64,000 nucleotides of DNA. Source: Argentina anserina. Its lineage: Eukaryota > Streptophyta > Magnoliopsida > Rosales > Rosaceae. Both the position numbers and the translations under genes were made by a program. Shown piece after piece: positions 1 to 13,302 of the stretch. Location of the stretch: positions 22,828,395-22,892,394 of the forward strand of contig NC_065878.1 of NCBI RefSeq assembly GCF_933775445.1, read 5' to 3'. A model generated the notes under the pieces. It saw only the letters and a list, made by a program, of their open reading frames with translations. It was not told the origin of the DNA and made no database searches. The number at the start of each line of letters is the position of its first letter. Position 1 is the stretch's first letter.

Positions 1-3000
1 CTCCATGAAATTTACCTTCTGCCAGAACCAAACATTATTGGAAACACTGTCTGCAAGCAAAAACCAGAAATTTTCCTCCTTGTGAAACGGAAAGTAGGGG
101 GCATGGGGAAGGGCACCAATCAAACCATTATCGCGTTGTAGTGTCACCCAAGCATTAACAGTGACAATGTCACCCTCTTGTATACCCTCTTCACCTTCAG
201 TCTCACATTTAATGTCAAGTGATATGGAAGGCATTGCTGCTAAAACCATTTCAACATCTTCTACTTCAGCGGGCGAGAAACCAGCAACTTGAGAAAGCAA
301 CTCAGCACGCTCTTGCATAGACATATCGCAGAGCTCCTGAAACACTCTCACCTTCTGCAAATGAAAGAACAAAATTTCGTTAGAAAATTAAGTCTAGATA
401 TACTAATTGATTGGATCTACTTGTGCATTTAGTCTCAGAAACAGGATTCACAAACCTCTTTGTATTGATAACTGATAGAATTAGACAGTATTAAAAGCAG
501 CAGCTATGCAAATTAGAATCTTTTAGCCGTAAGCAAGATAAAGATAATAGTATCCAGCATGAAACGGTCCAAGTCCAAACTCCACAGTAAGACTATTACC
601 TTGCGGCCTATCTTTTTTACAACAGCCTCACTAAAATGTGGCAGCTGTAAAAAGGGGGCAATGCCTTCACTTGATCCTCCAGTAGCTTTCCTTGCACTTA
701 GTGGAACAGCCTGCAGTAGATAGGTCATTGGAAAAGACCCTGAATTAGTCATATTTGTTGAAGCTAAGTGGATCCAGCTACGTGCTTACAATATAAATTG
801 CCATTTCTTTGATAGAAGGAATGAAAAGGGATTCTACTCTTTTTGCAAAGTCAAACAAAAGAAATAAATATAGGTAACTTGATTGCCTAAATAAGGATCC
901 ACAACATAACATTTTTTAACTTGATGTATGTTTCACGAGTGGTAAGCAAAATTCAAATTTTTTGGGACTAATATTTTGGTCAAATCACATGCAATTGGTA
1001 AACCATAAATGCGCCTTTGCTTAACACTTCAAGATGTTACTATTCAAAAGCATAAGCATCAATGTCTGCAGCAAAGAAAATCCTATCACTGACATAGATT
1101 TAGGGGTGAAGTAACATTCATCCTCCAGATTATTTCCGAGTACAAAGTATATTTCAGAGATTTCTCCACATTTCAATCAATATTTATATGGAAGGAAATT
1201 GAAGAGAATAAAATCTAGAGACATAGAGCACCAAAACCCAAGCATGAGTCTACCACTAGCAAAGCAAACACTCACTACGCAACCCACTAGGGATTGTAAG
1301 TAGGCCCACATCAATTAACATATCCATATCAATATATACAGATATTCAAGCATACAATTTAGACTGTTCAAGTTATATTACTTCGGTAGACTTATGCTGT
1401 TATAATTATTCTTTTTTTTTTAATTTCATTGAAGCTTTTCCGTGTGTGCACCCACAGACAGATAGAGACAGAAGTGCTAATAAAACGGGATGGTAGACAA
1501 TCACCTGAATTATGCACTGAGAAAGTTCAACCACACCAATAGCAGGCCTCAACCATCCCTGCCCCTGAGCATTGCGTGGAACCAGTGCCATCTACACAAA
1601 GTAAAGCATGAGTAAAAATGGCCTAACACACCAAATGTGAGTTCTCAAAAACAGGCTTAAGGAAAATCACAGATTTAGACCTCCAAAAGGACTTCTATTA
1701 GAGCCTGTTAATAAAATGCAAGACAAGAAATGAAGAGACCACCTTCATCAATTCTTCAAGGAGGCGAGGAGCAAGTTCCAGAACATGTTTAAAATCACCT
1801 TGCAGGTATGGAGATAATGATGCTGTCTCACGAGTTAACTGTGCTTGAATCAACAGTTCAGTCTGCATAGAAAGCGGCATATGGATAAGCAAAAGGATGA
1901 TTAGGACACAAGTAAACATAGTTATGTCTCAGAGCACTAAATACCTTTACAAGTGCTGGATGCTGCTTCCAAAATTTTGCCTGCTCTTGCTTAATGTTTT
2001 TGAGGTCCAGATTTAGTTCACTCCTAACTAGCATAAAAAGCTTCTGGAGGGGTTCGTTGTCTGTTCTACGAATTGGAACTTCAGTATACTCTGCAGCCTT
2101 TATGAAGACGTCCATCACTTTGCTGTGTATTCAAGTTATCTTGTAAGATCAATGAAATTATTAAGAAGACCACAAAAGCTACACCAAATCCATTAAAATA
2201 TGAAGGAAACTAGAATATCTAAACAAGTACGTCACTAACTCTTAATTTGCTTTGTTGTTAGACATTCATTAGTGAAAGAATTTAGTACCTGGGAGCCAGA
2301 GAAGGCTTCATAAAGTAATAGTAAGTGGACAATGTATGGTGCATGACATAGTTGCCAGTATATTTTGCCGACTTTGAGAGATAGACAACAGCTATTACCA
2401 AGGGCAAAAGAATGCAAACACCAACAATCCCGAGCAAGAGTAAGCCACCATTTTGCTTGCCTTCTAGTAGGAATTGGGGAAGAGCTATTCCCATTTGAAA
2501 CCCCTATTTGAGTAAAAGCATAATGTTCAGTTTCAAACATGCTAATTCGACTTGATATTGAAAGTAAGCAGCTATATGTTTCCAATAAAAGAATTACATG
2601 TTACCTGTCTGCCATCTGGATGGCCATACTTTTCATAATTTTCACGAGATACCGGATCTGTCAAAGCCTGATAAGCCTTCACTATTTTCTCCACAAAGTA
2701 CTCGTTGGCCTCTGAAAAAAGAAAAAAATAATAATGGGTAATGTACACAAGGTATCCTGAAAGTCTCCATCCTTCAATTTGTAGTATGATAAGCATGCAT
2801 AAATTGAGAAACAAACAATTTTAACCTTTATCTGGATTTTTATCTGGATGGTATATCACTGAAAGCTTCCTGTACGCCTTCTTTATTTCAGACTCTGGAA
2901 CTCCAGGTTCCAGACCGAGGATATGGTATGGGTCAAAAATTTGATTCTGAACGAATATGTATAAGAAAAAAACATATGAAACGCTATCTTCAAGATACTT

Positions 3001-3515
3001 GGTGAAAGGAAAGAAAAAGTTCGATATCTGATATAACAACCCATTTCCCCAATTCTATAGCATTCAGATGACAAAATCACCGCATATAAGAATGAATTTG
3101 ATTCATGATTCAAAAGTCAATCAAAATGTTTACCTCCACGCTCTGAGTCTTGATGTAATAAACCAGGACTATCATGACGACCCAAAGCAGTACTAATGTC
3201 AAGTTACTGCATGTTGAGAAGTTTGAAATCTGCAAAAAAAAAAAAAAACCATGACCACGTCCAATCAGACACAATTCAATGTTCTCAAAACAAGGACCGG
3301 AATGCCCTGATCAGAAATAAGCAACTTACACGCTTGAACAACGACCTACGGTACTTCCCCGAACGAGAGCAGTCACTGCACTTGCAGTGGATGCTCTTTG
3401 TTTCCTTTGAGGCAGCACTACACAGCTTTATAATCGTGTAGGGCACTAAAGCCAGTGCCATAATGGTCAAGATAAAAATAGGAAACAATGCATTATTCTC
3501 CTCCGAAGCGGCCAT
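1..3515 (-). CDS. ERDJ2: ERDJ2/SEC63-type J-domain protein of the ER translocon (3' end outside window)
   Basis: Plant SEC63 homologue: ER membrane J-protein that recruits lumenal BiP to the Sec61 channel for protein import. Ten exons splice in one frame: 3515-3330, 3229-3134, 2946-2826, 2711-2605, 2503-2289, 2122-1945, 1862-1743, 1591-1505, 710-600 and 354-1. They give 525 codons, with the rest of the Sec63 C-terminus beyond position 1. A hydrophobic helix lies near residues 12-31 and a second, [17 protein letters not shown], is in exon 2. The J domain begins near residue 95 with HPD at 127-129. A third membrane segment ([19 protein letters not shown]) is in exon 5. The Sec63/Brl region follows ([38 protein letters not shown]). 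From memory, exon order and sequence agree with Arabidopsis ERDJ2A. The start is the first ATG and precedes a typical N-terminal membrane anchor. Confidence 0.93.
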
Positions 3516-4200
3516 TGCAACTCTCTTCCAACAGCCCCTCGGATACTGATCCTATTCCTGCATAACCAACTCCAATTAATCACTACAATCACACAAAAAC
3601 CAAACAAAATCACATCATTCACCACATAATGACCTCAAATCTACTCCACAACACAGCGAAAACTAATTCGAGCCTAAAAATAGATCGAAAGCTCGAATAC
3701 TAAACCAAATTAGAATATAAACAACGAAAATAAAACCCTAGATTGTGAAGTTGATCAAGTCAATGACTAGTGATACCGAAATGGAGGCAGTCAAATTCAA
3801 CACTGACAGTTAAAACCTGCCCTAAATATACACAAAAATTTGGATAATCGATTCGAAAAATGTAATCAGGGAGATTCCAAAACGAAAATTGAAACGCATG
3901 CAAACCAATTGAGGCGCAGATATGAAGAAACTAGCTCTTATTCTAGCTCATTCTTGAGTTGAATGAAATAAATGATAGAGGTGGATTTGAATTAGGATTG
4001 AAAAAAAAAACGAAGAGAGAGAGAGATGTATATGTTGCCTGGGAATCGTGAAGCTCCGGAGGTCGGCGATCTGATTTCGGAGGGGGCTCTGTGTCCGTAA
4101 GAAGATTGAAGAAAACGCTCCAGATGGGGAAGAGGAGCTTCTTTTTTGGGGTTTTATTTGGTTTGGGATCCAATTCGGTGTGACCCGAACGACGTGTCGT
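3516..4200 (-). promoter_or_regulatory. ERDJ2 5' leader and proximal promoter
   Basis: No competing coding frame is convincing here. The stretch 3560-3905 is AT-rich and looks like an intron in the 5' leader. A GA-rich, leader-like stretch at 4010-4030 and a GC-richer part at 4040-4150 lie before the likely transcription start. The sequence atataaatag near 4199-4208 on the + strand is AT-rich but is not clearly a TATA box for the minus strand. Boundaries are inferred. Confidence 0.4.
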
Positions 4201-4209
4201 ATATAAATA

Positions 4210-5500
4210 GTGGGTTTTGTGAGGAAACTAGGAAAGTTCGCTGCCAAAACATTTTTAGTTAAAAACTTCTATGGTATTTGATTTATTACTACTTGGACAA
4301 TTTGGTACTTCATGTATAACAACTCTGATCTATAAACTAAGACTAGTCATCTTTGCTCCATAACAATTGTGACTTGCTCTTGTGTATTCACACTTCTCTC
4401 TGCCTTTTTCCTTTTGATTTATATATATTGGTGTTGTTTTGAATGTGGGTAGTAAGTAGAGTTTTTGTTGGACTCTATGTAATGGATGCCTAATTTTTAA
4501 TGTAGTGATGCAATTTTGGAACATGGTAGAGATGTAGCTATACTAAGGTTCATGATATAAGATAGTAAGGATAATGACAAAAAGGCTAATCAATAATAGG
4601 CTCAAGGGGTTAAACTAAGGGATATGAACTCATGCATATAACCATGGGAACAACGGAAATTTGGCTATAGTGGTGAATTCTAATGTGCCTCTTATCCTTT
4701 CCAAAAGAACGGTTATGTATTGACTTTAAGTTTCGAAAAGTACAAGAGTAACTTCTAACATTTTCTAGTCCATTAAAGAGCTATGACATATAAGTCAACC
4801 AAATAAGTCATATGAGGTTATCTAAGCATATGAACCAAAAAGAGATAGATCATGTTAACTCAAAAAAAGAAAGCACATATATATAAAGGCTCAAAAGTTC
4901 ATAATAAATTCATATGAATCATAAGTTAGTCCATGCTCAAATAATCCGTACCAAAGTTATCAAGCTATATCTACTACACATACATATGCAAGTGATATAA
5001 CTCGATTAACAAAAGAATTCATAGCATATTATCTCGATTCCATGCTCATCTTGTTCCACATTTTTATAGATTAGATTCATCCATGATCATTGACCGGGCT
5101 TCCTAAGACTCAAGAACAAAACAACAATTTAAAATTACCCAAAAATTACAAAATAAAAGACTCAATTACACTAAACCTCCCCCCACACTTGAAAATGCAC
5201 ATTGTCCTTAATGTATAGCACTCTAAATCATGCAATGAACAATTTAATTGTGAATGGAATGGTTTCTACGACTCGATTCTAACATACAAAAACATTAAAA
5301 ATAGTTGAAAAACGAAATAAAAGATAGTTAAAAGTTTGAGAGAGCAAATATAATTGGTGTCTATTCCATATGGACTTTTTTATTTGGATTGCAATCACTA
5401 AGACGAGTAATGAAAGATCTCGCTCTTATTTCTTCTACCAAAATAGGCTTTTGATCGAGTCGAGAAAATATAAAAAGATGTAAAAAAAATTTAAAAAAAT
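4210..5500. other. AT-rich intergenic spacer, possible retrotransposon relic
   Basis: No gene is recognised. The tract cctccccccacacttgaaa near 5177-5196 reads on the minus strand as a purine-rich run (gtggggggagg). That resembles the polypurine and 3' non-coding segment of plant Ty3/gypsy elements, but no coding domain or paired LTR was found. The retroelement reading is a guess. Confidence 0.3.
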
Positions 5501-5633
5501 ATCCATAAAATTGGAATTTAAATGCCAATCCACATCGGATATGACTCTCCGTCGTCTCTCTCTCTCACTCCGTCTCATCCTCAGTTCCTCACACACTCTC
5601 TCTCACATCGACGACAGACCCCGTCGGCTTGTA

Positions 5634-8441
5634 ATGGCCACCCCAACCGACCCAACAACCCCCCGCCACCCAAAGCCCATCGCCAACCTCTTCTCCCTCT
5701 TCGCCGCCCCCAAAACGACGCCGTCCGACTCCTCCCCCATCGCCGTAAAGCGCCTCGCCTACTTCTTCCCCATCTCCCCCAAACCAATCCTCCTCTCTCC
5801 CCTCCCTCCTCCTCCTCAGCCCGCCGCCGTCAACACCCCCGCGCCGGCGCCGGCGTCGGAGTCCAAATCGTCGACTTTCCCCGGGAAGATTAAGGTCGCC
5901 GGTCTGAGTTCGATGATCAAGGGCAGTGGGCCCGCCTTTGTGGGCCAGGTCTTCAGTATGTGCGACCTCTCCGGCACTGGGCTCATGGCCGTCACCAACC
6001 AGTTCGATATTCCCTTCATTTCTCAAAGGTCCCAACTTTTCTAAACTCTTGATTAAAAAAAAATAAAAATAAAGTATTTTAATTGTTTGTATCATTGTGT
6101 GTGTTTAATTTGAGCTTGGAGATTGATAAAGATAGTGTCTTTTGAGCTTTGAGTGTTAAGTGTTTGAGTTGTTATGAGCTGAATTTGTGATGCATTGTGT
6201 GGTTTTGTGGTTTGTAGGACTCCTGAGTGGCTCAAGAAGATGTTTGCTTCGGCTACTAATGGCGAGAGGGATGACGGCCCGGTGTTTCGGTTCTTTATGG
6301 ATTTGGGGGATGCAGGTACTACTTTTGGTGTGTTTTGGGTGTTATTATAAGTGATTGGAGTGTGTGTGTTTTTGGTATGGGGGGTTGCCTGCGTTCTGAC
6401 TGAGGTTGTTGTTGTTAGTTACGTATGTGAAGCGGCTGAATATTCCGAGTGGGGTGGTGGGTGCTTGTCGTCTCGATTTGGCTTTTGAGCATTTTAAGGT
6501 AATCCCTTCTTGTGCTGTGATTTGTATCTAGTAATTCGTCAATGCATTAGTGCTGGTTTGGTTGTGTATCAGTGAAGTCCGTGTTAATTAGTAACATGGT
6601 TCACTTTTTGTTATTGCAGCAAAAGCCCCACCTATTTCAGTTTGTTCCAAATGAGAAACAGGTATGATATGAGAACCATCTTCTGTTATATTATAGCATT
6701 TTTTTATATATATGATAGTATTGCTGAATAATTTCAATGACAGGTCAGGGCAGCTAACAAGCTTCTAAAAGGAAATGCACAGAATGGCAAGTGCATAAGG
6801 GTTGACGGTGTCCCAGTTTTTAGTGCTCAAAATTTGGATATTGCAATAGCAAGTCCAGATGGGATCAAATGGTGAGTTCTGCACTTCTGCTTCATTTCTA
6901 ATTTTCCCAACGAGTATCTGATCAAACTGCAGTGTTTAACCAAATGCAAATATATTTTCGTAAAAGTAGGCTTAGAAGTTACTTTGGACCTTGAATAATA
7001 TTTGTGCATATTGAGATGTCAATCCCATTTACCTTCTCTTTTTCTTTTTTCATTCAGTTTTATGTTTTATGCTTCTTTCTGGTTGAAACCTAATAGACTG
7101 TTGGGGCTTCCCTTCTATTTGTGTGTATTAAGAAATAGTCAATTAGGTATAAGAAAATGTATACTTCTTAGAGTACTGATTTATTTCTTAACCAACTGAA
7201 AGCTGACTTTTTTGTTTCTTAAGTACTTGTTCTTTTGTCAGAAACACTTGTTTTATTATAGTTCAATTCAGAATAGCTGATGCTTTGGTTCGTTACTGTT
7301 TTTCCAACAGGTATACCCCCTACTTTTTTGATAAAAACATGCTTGATAACATTCTTGAGGAATCCGTAGATCAACATTTCCATACTTTAATTCAAACTCG
7401 GCACATGCAGCGACGAAGGGATGTGGTTGATGACAACTTGGCTGCAGAAGTGATTGAAGAGATGGGAGATAATTTATGGGAACCTCCTGAGGTATGAAAT
7501 CACATTATATATATGTTGAAATGAGCAAGCAGTATTGTAAAATTGAGATGTTATGTAAGTACTTTTGATTAAATACTGTACAAACCATCTAAGTTCACAA
7601 TTTTTTGGTTCTCACGTATCTTATTTATTTCTGGACAGGTTCAAGAAGTGATGGATGAAATAGGGAATCCTGGAATACCATTGAGCGTCATATCAAAAGC
7701 AGCTGAAATGCAGCTTCACTATACAGTCGACAAAGTTATTCTGGGTAATAGGTGGCTAAGGAAGGCAACTGGCATTCAACCAAAATTTCCTTATATGGTC
7801 GACACTTTCGAGAGAAGGTATTCCATTTGCTAGTTTGAGTAATTTACACGCCTGCATCAATTTTTTTTTTCTTTTTCTGATTGGATGTATGTGTCCATAA
7901 CTTTTTTTTTCATGCCTTATCATACGGCAGGAGTGTGGCCTCTTTCCTTCGAGCTTCCGAGTCGACCATGTGCCTTTCCGATTCTGAAGCTGTTGATGAT
8001 CACAAGGATTCTCTACAAACTAGCACATCTGAGATACAAGCAAAGGATGATGTGCAGACCAACACGAGAAGCAAATCCAGCCACTGGTTTCCTTTTGGAG
8101 ATTGGTTTAGTCATATGTGGTTGAAACAAAAGGATAAAGATGGAATCTTATCCACACAATACATAGATGAGACCTCACAACTAAATGTGCACCTTCCTAA
8201 GATTACAATGGTTGGCATTTCATCAACTGGTGAGGCAGGGACCATGAGTAGAGAAAGTGTAAGGAAAACAATGGATGACTTAACCAAAGAACTGGAGCAG
8301 ACGGATCCAGAAAAGGCCAGTGGTATTGAGGCCACTAATGAGTTTAGATTTGAAGATATAGATCCACTTTTTGTAGCAAATGTGGGTGATTACTATTCTG
8401 GCAAGGCAAAGGGTGGAGCACGATTTAGGGTACGTGAATGA
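5634..8441 (+). CDS. Tic22-like family protein
   Basis: Eight exons join in frame to 537 aa: 5634-6028, 6218-6315, 6419-6498, 6620-6661, 6744-6871, 7311-7491, 7639-7817 and 7931-8441 (TGA). The product resembles, from memory, the Arabidopsis Tic22-like protein At5g62650. True Tic22 is an intermembrane-space component of chloroplast import; this longer branch has no established role that I can cite. Visible features are a Pro/Ser-rich N-terminus, a conserved core (VPVFSAQNLDIA, PYFFDKNMLD) and a hydrophilic C-terminal extension with FPFGDWFSHMWLKQKD. All junctions are GT-AG. An in-frame ATG at 5541 would add MTLRRLSLSLRL..., an Arg/Ser-rich stretch like an organelle presequence. I chose 5634 conservatively, but 5541 is a real alternative. 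Confidence 0.8.
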
Positions 8442-9980
8442 AACAGTTAAGAGTTCCACTTACTCACAAGCAGGTGACATTTTTGCTCCTTTGGATATAG
8501 TAGTGAATAGATATGCGACCCCCTGCCAAATATGAAGAAAATGCATTGTGAATACCATGTATTCTTTCATGCTTTTGGATGTAGTCATGTAGAATGTGTC
8601 TCACCATAAGAAGTCTGCGAATTGGTGTAAAATGGTATATCATATTCAATATGAAGCTGTCAGAGATTGTGATGTGGTACTATCTATTGTTTTCGTTTCT
8701 ATTTGTTAAGGGTTCGTGTCGATAGAAGTAACTGTTGGACTTACAGAAATGTTGCAAAGAGGAATATAGTTTATTGTTGTCCAACCAGTTTTCTAACAAG
8801 TTAATGTTCCTTACAGTAACCAATTGGTGATGAAATAATATGGTGTAGATAGCACAAAGGAGGGTCAAAGATGTTTACTAACTACTGCAAGTACAAAGAT
8901 GATCACAAACAACAAAAAAACAGGAATCTACTGTGTTTATGGTGTGGTGGTGATGGTGATGCCGTGGTGGTCGTGGTGGTGGTCGTGGTGGAGATGGTTC
9001 CCTTGGTGCTGTGGTTGTGGGTGCCTTGTACACATCTCCTAGTGTTCGACACTTCTTTCTCCCACACCATAAAGTGGTTTCCAATTGACGAAAAAACAAA
9101 TAAATGGATAGTTTCATCAAAAGAAGCAAAATGATATGCTTGTAGATTGCAATCTTTGCTTTCCTTTGATCACAAAGTGAGATATTTTCATGGCTATCAC
9201 TCATATTTTCCACCTGCCAAAACCCATAAGCTCCTTGTCGCTAAAAGTCCTAAAACCATATCTATTTCTCTTTCGAGACGATCTGCCATAAGTGAACAAA
9301 ATGCATTCTTTTGAAGATCCCATGACATTGACAGAGACAATCACACCTGGGGCTTTTTTAAGTGTCCATTGAGAGAGATATGAAGCTATAGTTCATCCAC
9401 ATATCTTTTGCTTGTTGGAATGTTCATCTCATACACCTATCCAATCACATCTTCTAGCCAAAAAAAGCATTTAGTTTTGACTTTTCATCTCATACACCTA
9501 TCTAATGATTCTAATCACATCTTCTCGCCAAAATAAAAGCATTTGGTTTTGACTGTATACTATTTTCAATTTTATAAGGTTCAGCACTCGCTTCTTTTAT
9601 CACATCAACCCTTATTTCAAAAGAAAAATTATTAGAAAAATTACATTTTGTCCTAGCCAAAATACAAATATTCAATTCAGAATGTATGCTATATATGCTT
9701 CTTAATAATACATTAGGTTGAAAAGATTCAATTGCCCTTTGTAAGTTACAAGTTCCACCCATCAAACCAAACAAAGATACATGAATAACTATCAATCAGA
9801 AATATTATTCCCCCAAAACTATATTTGGATCCTCCTCGCGAAAAGGGAAAGAATGGTAGTGGATGGTCCCAAGTCACATTTTAATTGGAATTTCATAATG
9901 TTCTTCAAACCACTATTTGCTTCAAACCTTTTCTTGGTCATCATCATATTTAATATATGACCTTAATGACTATATGAGTT
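8442..9980. other. Tic22-like 3' UTR and spacer
   Basis: The first ~400 bases look like 3' UTR. A GGT/GTGGTG-rich low-complexity tract lies at 8940-8995. A two-copy direct repeat follows (separate entry). No supported coding sequence was seen. Confidence 0.45.
9425..9553. repeat. Two-copy tandem direct repeat of ~60-68 bp
   Basis: The unit begins catctcatacaccta and ends gcatttrgttttgact, at about 9425-9485 and 9487-9553. The second copy carries a short insertion (aatgattct). It is a local duplication with no known function. Confidence 0.75.
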
Positions 9981-9997
9981 ATATATATATATATATA

Positions 9998-10404
9998 GTC
10001 CCTCCATATCCATAGTGAAGTTTTATTCTGAAATTAAAAAATAAAGTTCTAATTTGTACACACTTTCCGGTCAAAAATTTCACCATAAGTAATTAAATAT
10101 TTAGGTATGTTATTCAAGATCATCTATACAAATTTCATCCAATTCAGACATTGTTAAGGTATTGAAATTAGATTAAATTAATGAATAAATTGAAAATGTT
10201 CAACGTGAACCGTTCGTGTAAATCTAATTTTAAATACTCAAACCATTTTCGAATTGGATAAAATTTTGTAGAGATGATCTTTAATAGCATACTTAAACAT
10301 TGAATTGCTTATGGTGAAAAAATTTGACCGAAAAGTGTGCCAAAATTGGAACTTAACTATTTAATTTCAAAGTGAAACTTCACTCTGCATAGAAACTGTA
10401 TATA
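9998..10404. mobile_element. Foldback MITE-like element, copy 1 (family F)
   Basis: Two arms of roughly 160 bp, about 10012-10160 and 10225-10395, are imperfect reverse complements. For example gtgaagttttattctgaaatt on the left matches aatttcaaagtgaaacttcac on the right. The junction holds the motif gttaaggtattga. TA-dinucleotide runs flank both ends, suggesting insertion at TA sites. No coding capacity. The same arm pattern recurs at 19.1 and 48.5 kb. Confidence 0.75.
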
Positions 10405-10423
10405 TATATATATATATATATGA

Positions 10424-11834
10424 CTATACTTGAAACAAAAGTAGTAATCAAGCATAATTTGATTACGCTTCATAATCCGTAAAATGTATGTAATGTTCTT
10501 TGGAGGGGCACAAATGATAGCACCGTGCTAAAATATATGAACACACATTGCTAGTAGTAGCGTGGATTGTTTATTGCAAATGTATGTAAAGTTCGTTTGA
10601 AATATTATTTGTATATGTATGGATCCTATTAAAATTAGTCATAATTTGGTTTAAATGATCTAGTTTTAAAATTATATCGGTAAGTCAATGATCATATGCA
10701 TCATGCTTTTACTTCTTCTTTTTTTTTGAGAAAGAAAATATACATTTCACCAAAAAAATGATTATAACAGAAGAACAGTAGGTGGTGGAACTAGATTCCC
10801 TACATTCTATCCGACCAACATTGTTAGTCACAAAACTATCGCAAGAATCAATAGACATGAGTCAAGCTTTACAACATCATGCTTTTACTACGTGCATGTA
10901 TTGTGAAAATTGATGTTGCAAGCTGATTGATTATCAAATCCCGATAATTTATTTCTCTTAATTTAAATTTCGACACTTCGGCTTCTCGATCATCCTCCAA
11001 CTTGAAAAGAGTGATCATACTTTCAGTCTTTCACCAAAACCAGAAGTAAAAGTTGAAGGCAGATTCTCCAGCAATTAATTAAACAACACCCCCTTTTAAT
11101 TGTAACTACAAAAAAAAAAAGAAATTCAAACTCATTGCATCACTGCCTCAGTTTGAAAAGTTGTAACGGAACAGAGAGATAGTTGGTGATTTTTATTAAC
11201 GGTTGTGAACTTGTGATTCGCTTGTCCAGATTCTCCACGCGGCACCACACCGTAAGAGCCTGAGCCCTCCGAGCGTAGCGTGCCGAAAAAGGTCTCTCTC
11301 TGGGCTTCTGCATGTACATGCAATTGTGCAAAGCTTCTTTTTGCTTTTTCACGATTTTGGTTTTGTCTTGTTTTATTTTTGGAGAGGAAAAATGGTGTGA
11401 TTTATTATATCCGTTTTCAGATTCTTTCTGCTCCTCACCTAAGTTGGGTTCCTCTATTTCTAGTCTCCCACAAGTGTCGCTTGATGGAGACTCCTGAAGC
11501 GGTGTGTTCTTATTCATTAAACTTGCTTCGATTTAATCCAAAATTGAAGTTTTACCTCTATGTATTTTTACTGATTTTCTTAAAAATGTGTGTTCTTTTA
11601 GTATATTGTAGGTTAACTAAGAACATTAAAATGTGTTTGACATGACTATACACACTAATGATGCATCTATATGATGGATTGCATTTCATCATAGTTTGCT
11701 TTAAAGTAGTATATGTTCCACGTTTGTACTTGAATTCAAAGGATAATATGATGTTTGGAGTGTAGGACGATGATCAATCACACAAACACGCTTGCTTGTA
11801 TCCACGTTGATAAAGATCAAATTTGGTATTCTCG
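10424..11834. other. Intergenic spacer
   Basis: Contains a likely LINE 3' tail fragment (separate entry) and a moderately GC-rich stretch at 11220-11330. ORFs here are short, overlap on both strands and match no family I recognise. Confidence 0.4.
10716..10890 (-). mobile_element. Probable LINE 3'-tail fragment
   Basis: On the minus strand the sequence ends ...gaaatgtatattttctttctc followed by a run of A. This resembles the 3' end and poly(A) tail of plant L1 elements. No reverse transcriptase is present, so the call rests on tail resemblance only. Confidence 0.35.
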
Positions 11835-11838
11835 ATAT

Positions 11839-12377
11839 CAGCAGCGGAATCAGAAGCTTAGATGAGTGGGGCAAAAACTACTTTTATTTATATAAGTGAA
11901 GCACAGTTTTTTTTTACAATACTATCTTTAAATTATGTATGTCGATATATTTTGTCATCAAAATGAAGCTATTTTAAATTAATCTTTACATGACTCTATT
12001 TTAATTTTTCAATATGTATAAAAGAAAATGATATATGTCTCGCCTTATGTTCATTATAAAATCTTTCATTTTTTTATTTTACAACTGTAAATTTAAATAA
12101 AAAGAGCAAATTTATCTAATAAATATATCATGAATCTAAAAATTAAACTAGTAAACATTGTAACAAAAGAGTGAGACATACAAAATAGGAGAAAAGTATA
12201 AGAATTTGGACTTTTTTCCTGTGATCAACTCTCTAGTATAATAATATGTGAGGTTTTAGTTATAAAATAAATGGGGAAATTTGATAAAAAATGAATTTTT
12301 TAGGTTATAGGAAAAAAAAACTAAAAAATGTGAGTGTGGGCAATGGCCCCCACCAGCTCCTGGTTTCGCCTTTGCTT
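11839..12377. mobile_element. Non-autonomous TIR element, ~540 bp
   Basis: The ends are imperfect inverted repeats: left agcagcggaatcagaagctt...gtggggc, right end reverse-complemented agcaaaggcgaaaccaggagct...gtgggggc. A candidate direct duplication GATAT flanks it at 11834-11838 and 12378-12382. The interior is AT-rich and non-coding. Superfamily is uncertain (hAT-like is possible). Confidence 0.5.
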
Positions 12378-12689
12378 GATATTTATTTTTTGCTTATTAG
12401 CTTTGTCATTTTAAGATATAAAAAAGAATTCATTTTCACCAATCAAGTGACAAGTATACATTATTTTCACGAGTTTAAGGAGTCGTGAGAATTTATTGGG
12501 TGACCGAGCCAATAATCTCACCTGACTACTTTGTAAACAACTAAAATGTTTAATTTTATACTCTCATGCAAAATATAAGATAGAAAGTTGTCACCTCATC
12601 TTATAAAAAGGTTGAATTTAACATGACATATAACGTGCCGCCATGAATTATGTGTGTGTTTTTTAAAATAAACGTAAATAAATTAAAGA

Positions 12690-13302
12690 GTAAGCCAAGT
12701 TTACATCACTTTGTAGCAAATCCTCTAAGAACAGGGGAGGAGAACTGAAAATATTACAGCAAGGCCTAGTAAGCAATGCTCATTTTGCAAGATGATCGAT
12801 GAGCCACAACATTACTCTCTCTATAGATATGTTTGAAATGAAATGCCGTCAACTCAGAAAGAAGAGAAGAAATGTCACCATGAATCAGTGTCAGATTAGG
12901 ATTAACCCCTTGAAAGTCTGATAACGCCTCAACTAATTGTAAGCAATCTGTCTCAAAACGGACAAGGGAAAAACCTTGATCAGCCACTAATTTACAAGCT
13001 TCCAAACCTGCTAGAGCTTCCACATAGGCTGCTGAGAGAGTGGAATTAACACTCAAAGACATACCAGTAATGTATGCACCATTCCCATCACGAACAACAA
13101 TGTCAATGCCTCCAGAACTACTAGCAAAATCATAAGCACCATCCAAACAAATGTTGAACCAACTTGGAGGTGGTTTGCCCCATCTAGTCGCAACACTTGG
13201 GTGTTTATGAGGTTTGACATTGGCTGCACGATAGCTATTTAGCCATGTTGAAGCACCCAACCTAATTTGATGAGATTGGCAAGTAATATCAGACCGTAAC
13301 AA
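12690..13302 (-). pseudogene. LINE-derived RNase H domain relic
   Basis: The reading frame contains a plant non-LTR-type RNase H domain (RVT_3). WFNICLDGAYDFASSSGGI has the first catalytic Asp; YVEALAGLEACKLVADQG carries the Glu helix; VRFETDCLQLVEAL has the second Asp; HIYRESNVVAHR is the last conserved motif. After HR the frame goes off: another frame continues as SPPLFLEDLLQSD, the usual tail of these domains, implying a small indel near 12795. No reverse transcriptase is adjacent. It is a 5'-truncated retroelement fragment, not a host gene. Confidence 0.75.

Noticed and set aside
5589..6095. 168-codon minus-strand ORF
   Set aside because: It is antisense to exon 1 of the Tic22-like gene and reflects its GC-rich, Pro-coding sequence.
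8871..9134. 87-codon ORF with a poly-Val run
   Set aside because: It comes from a GTG-rich low-complexity tract in the spacer, with no homology recognised.
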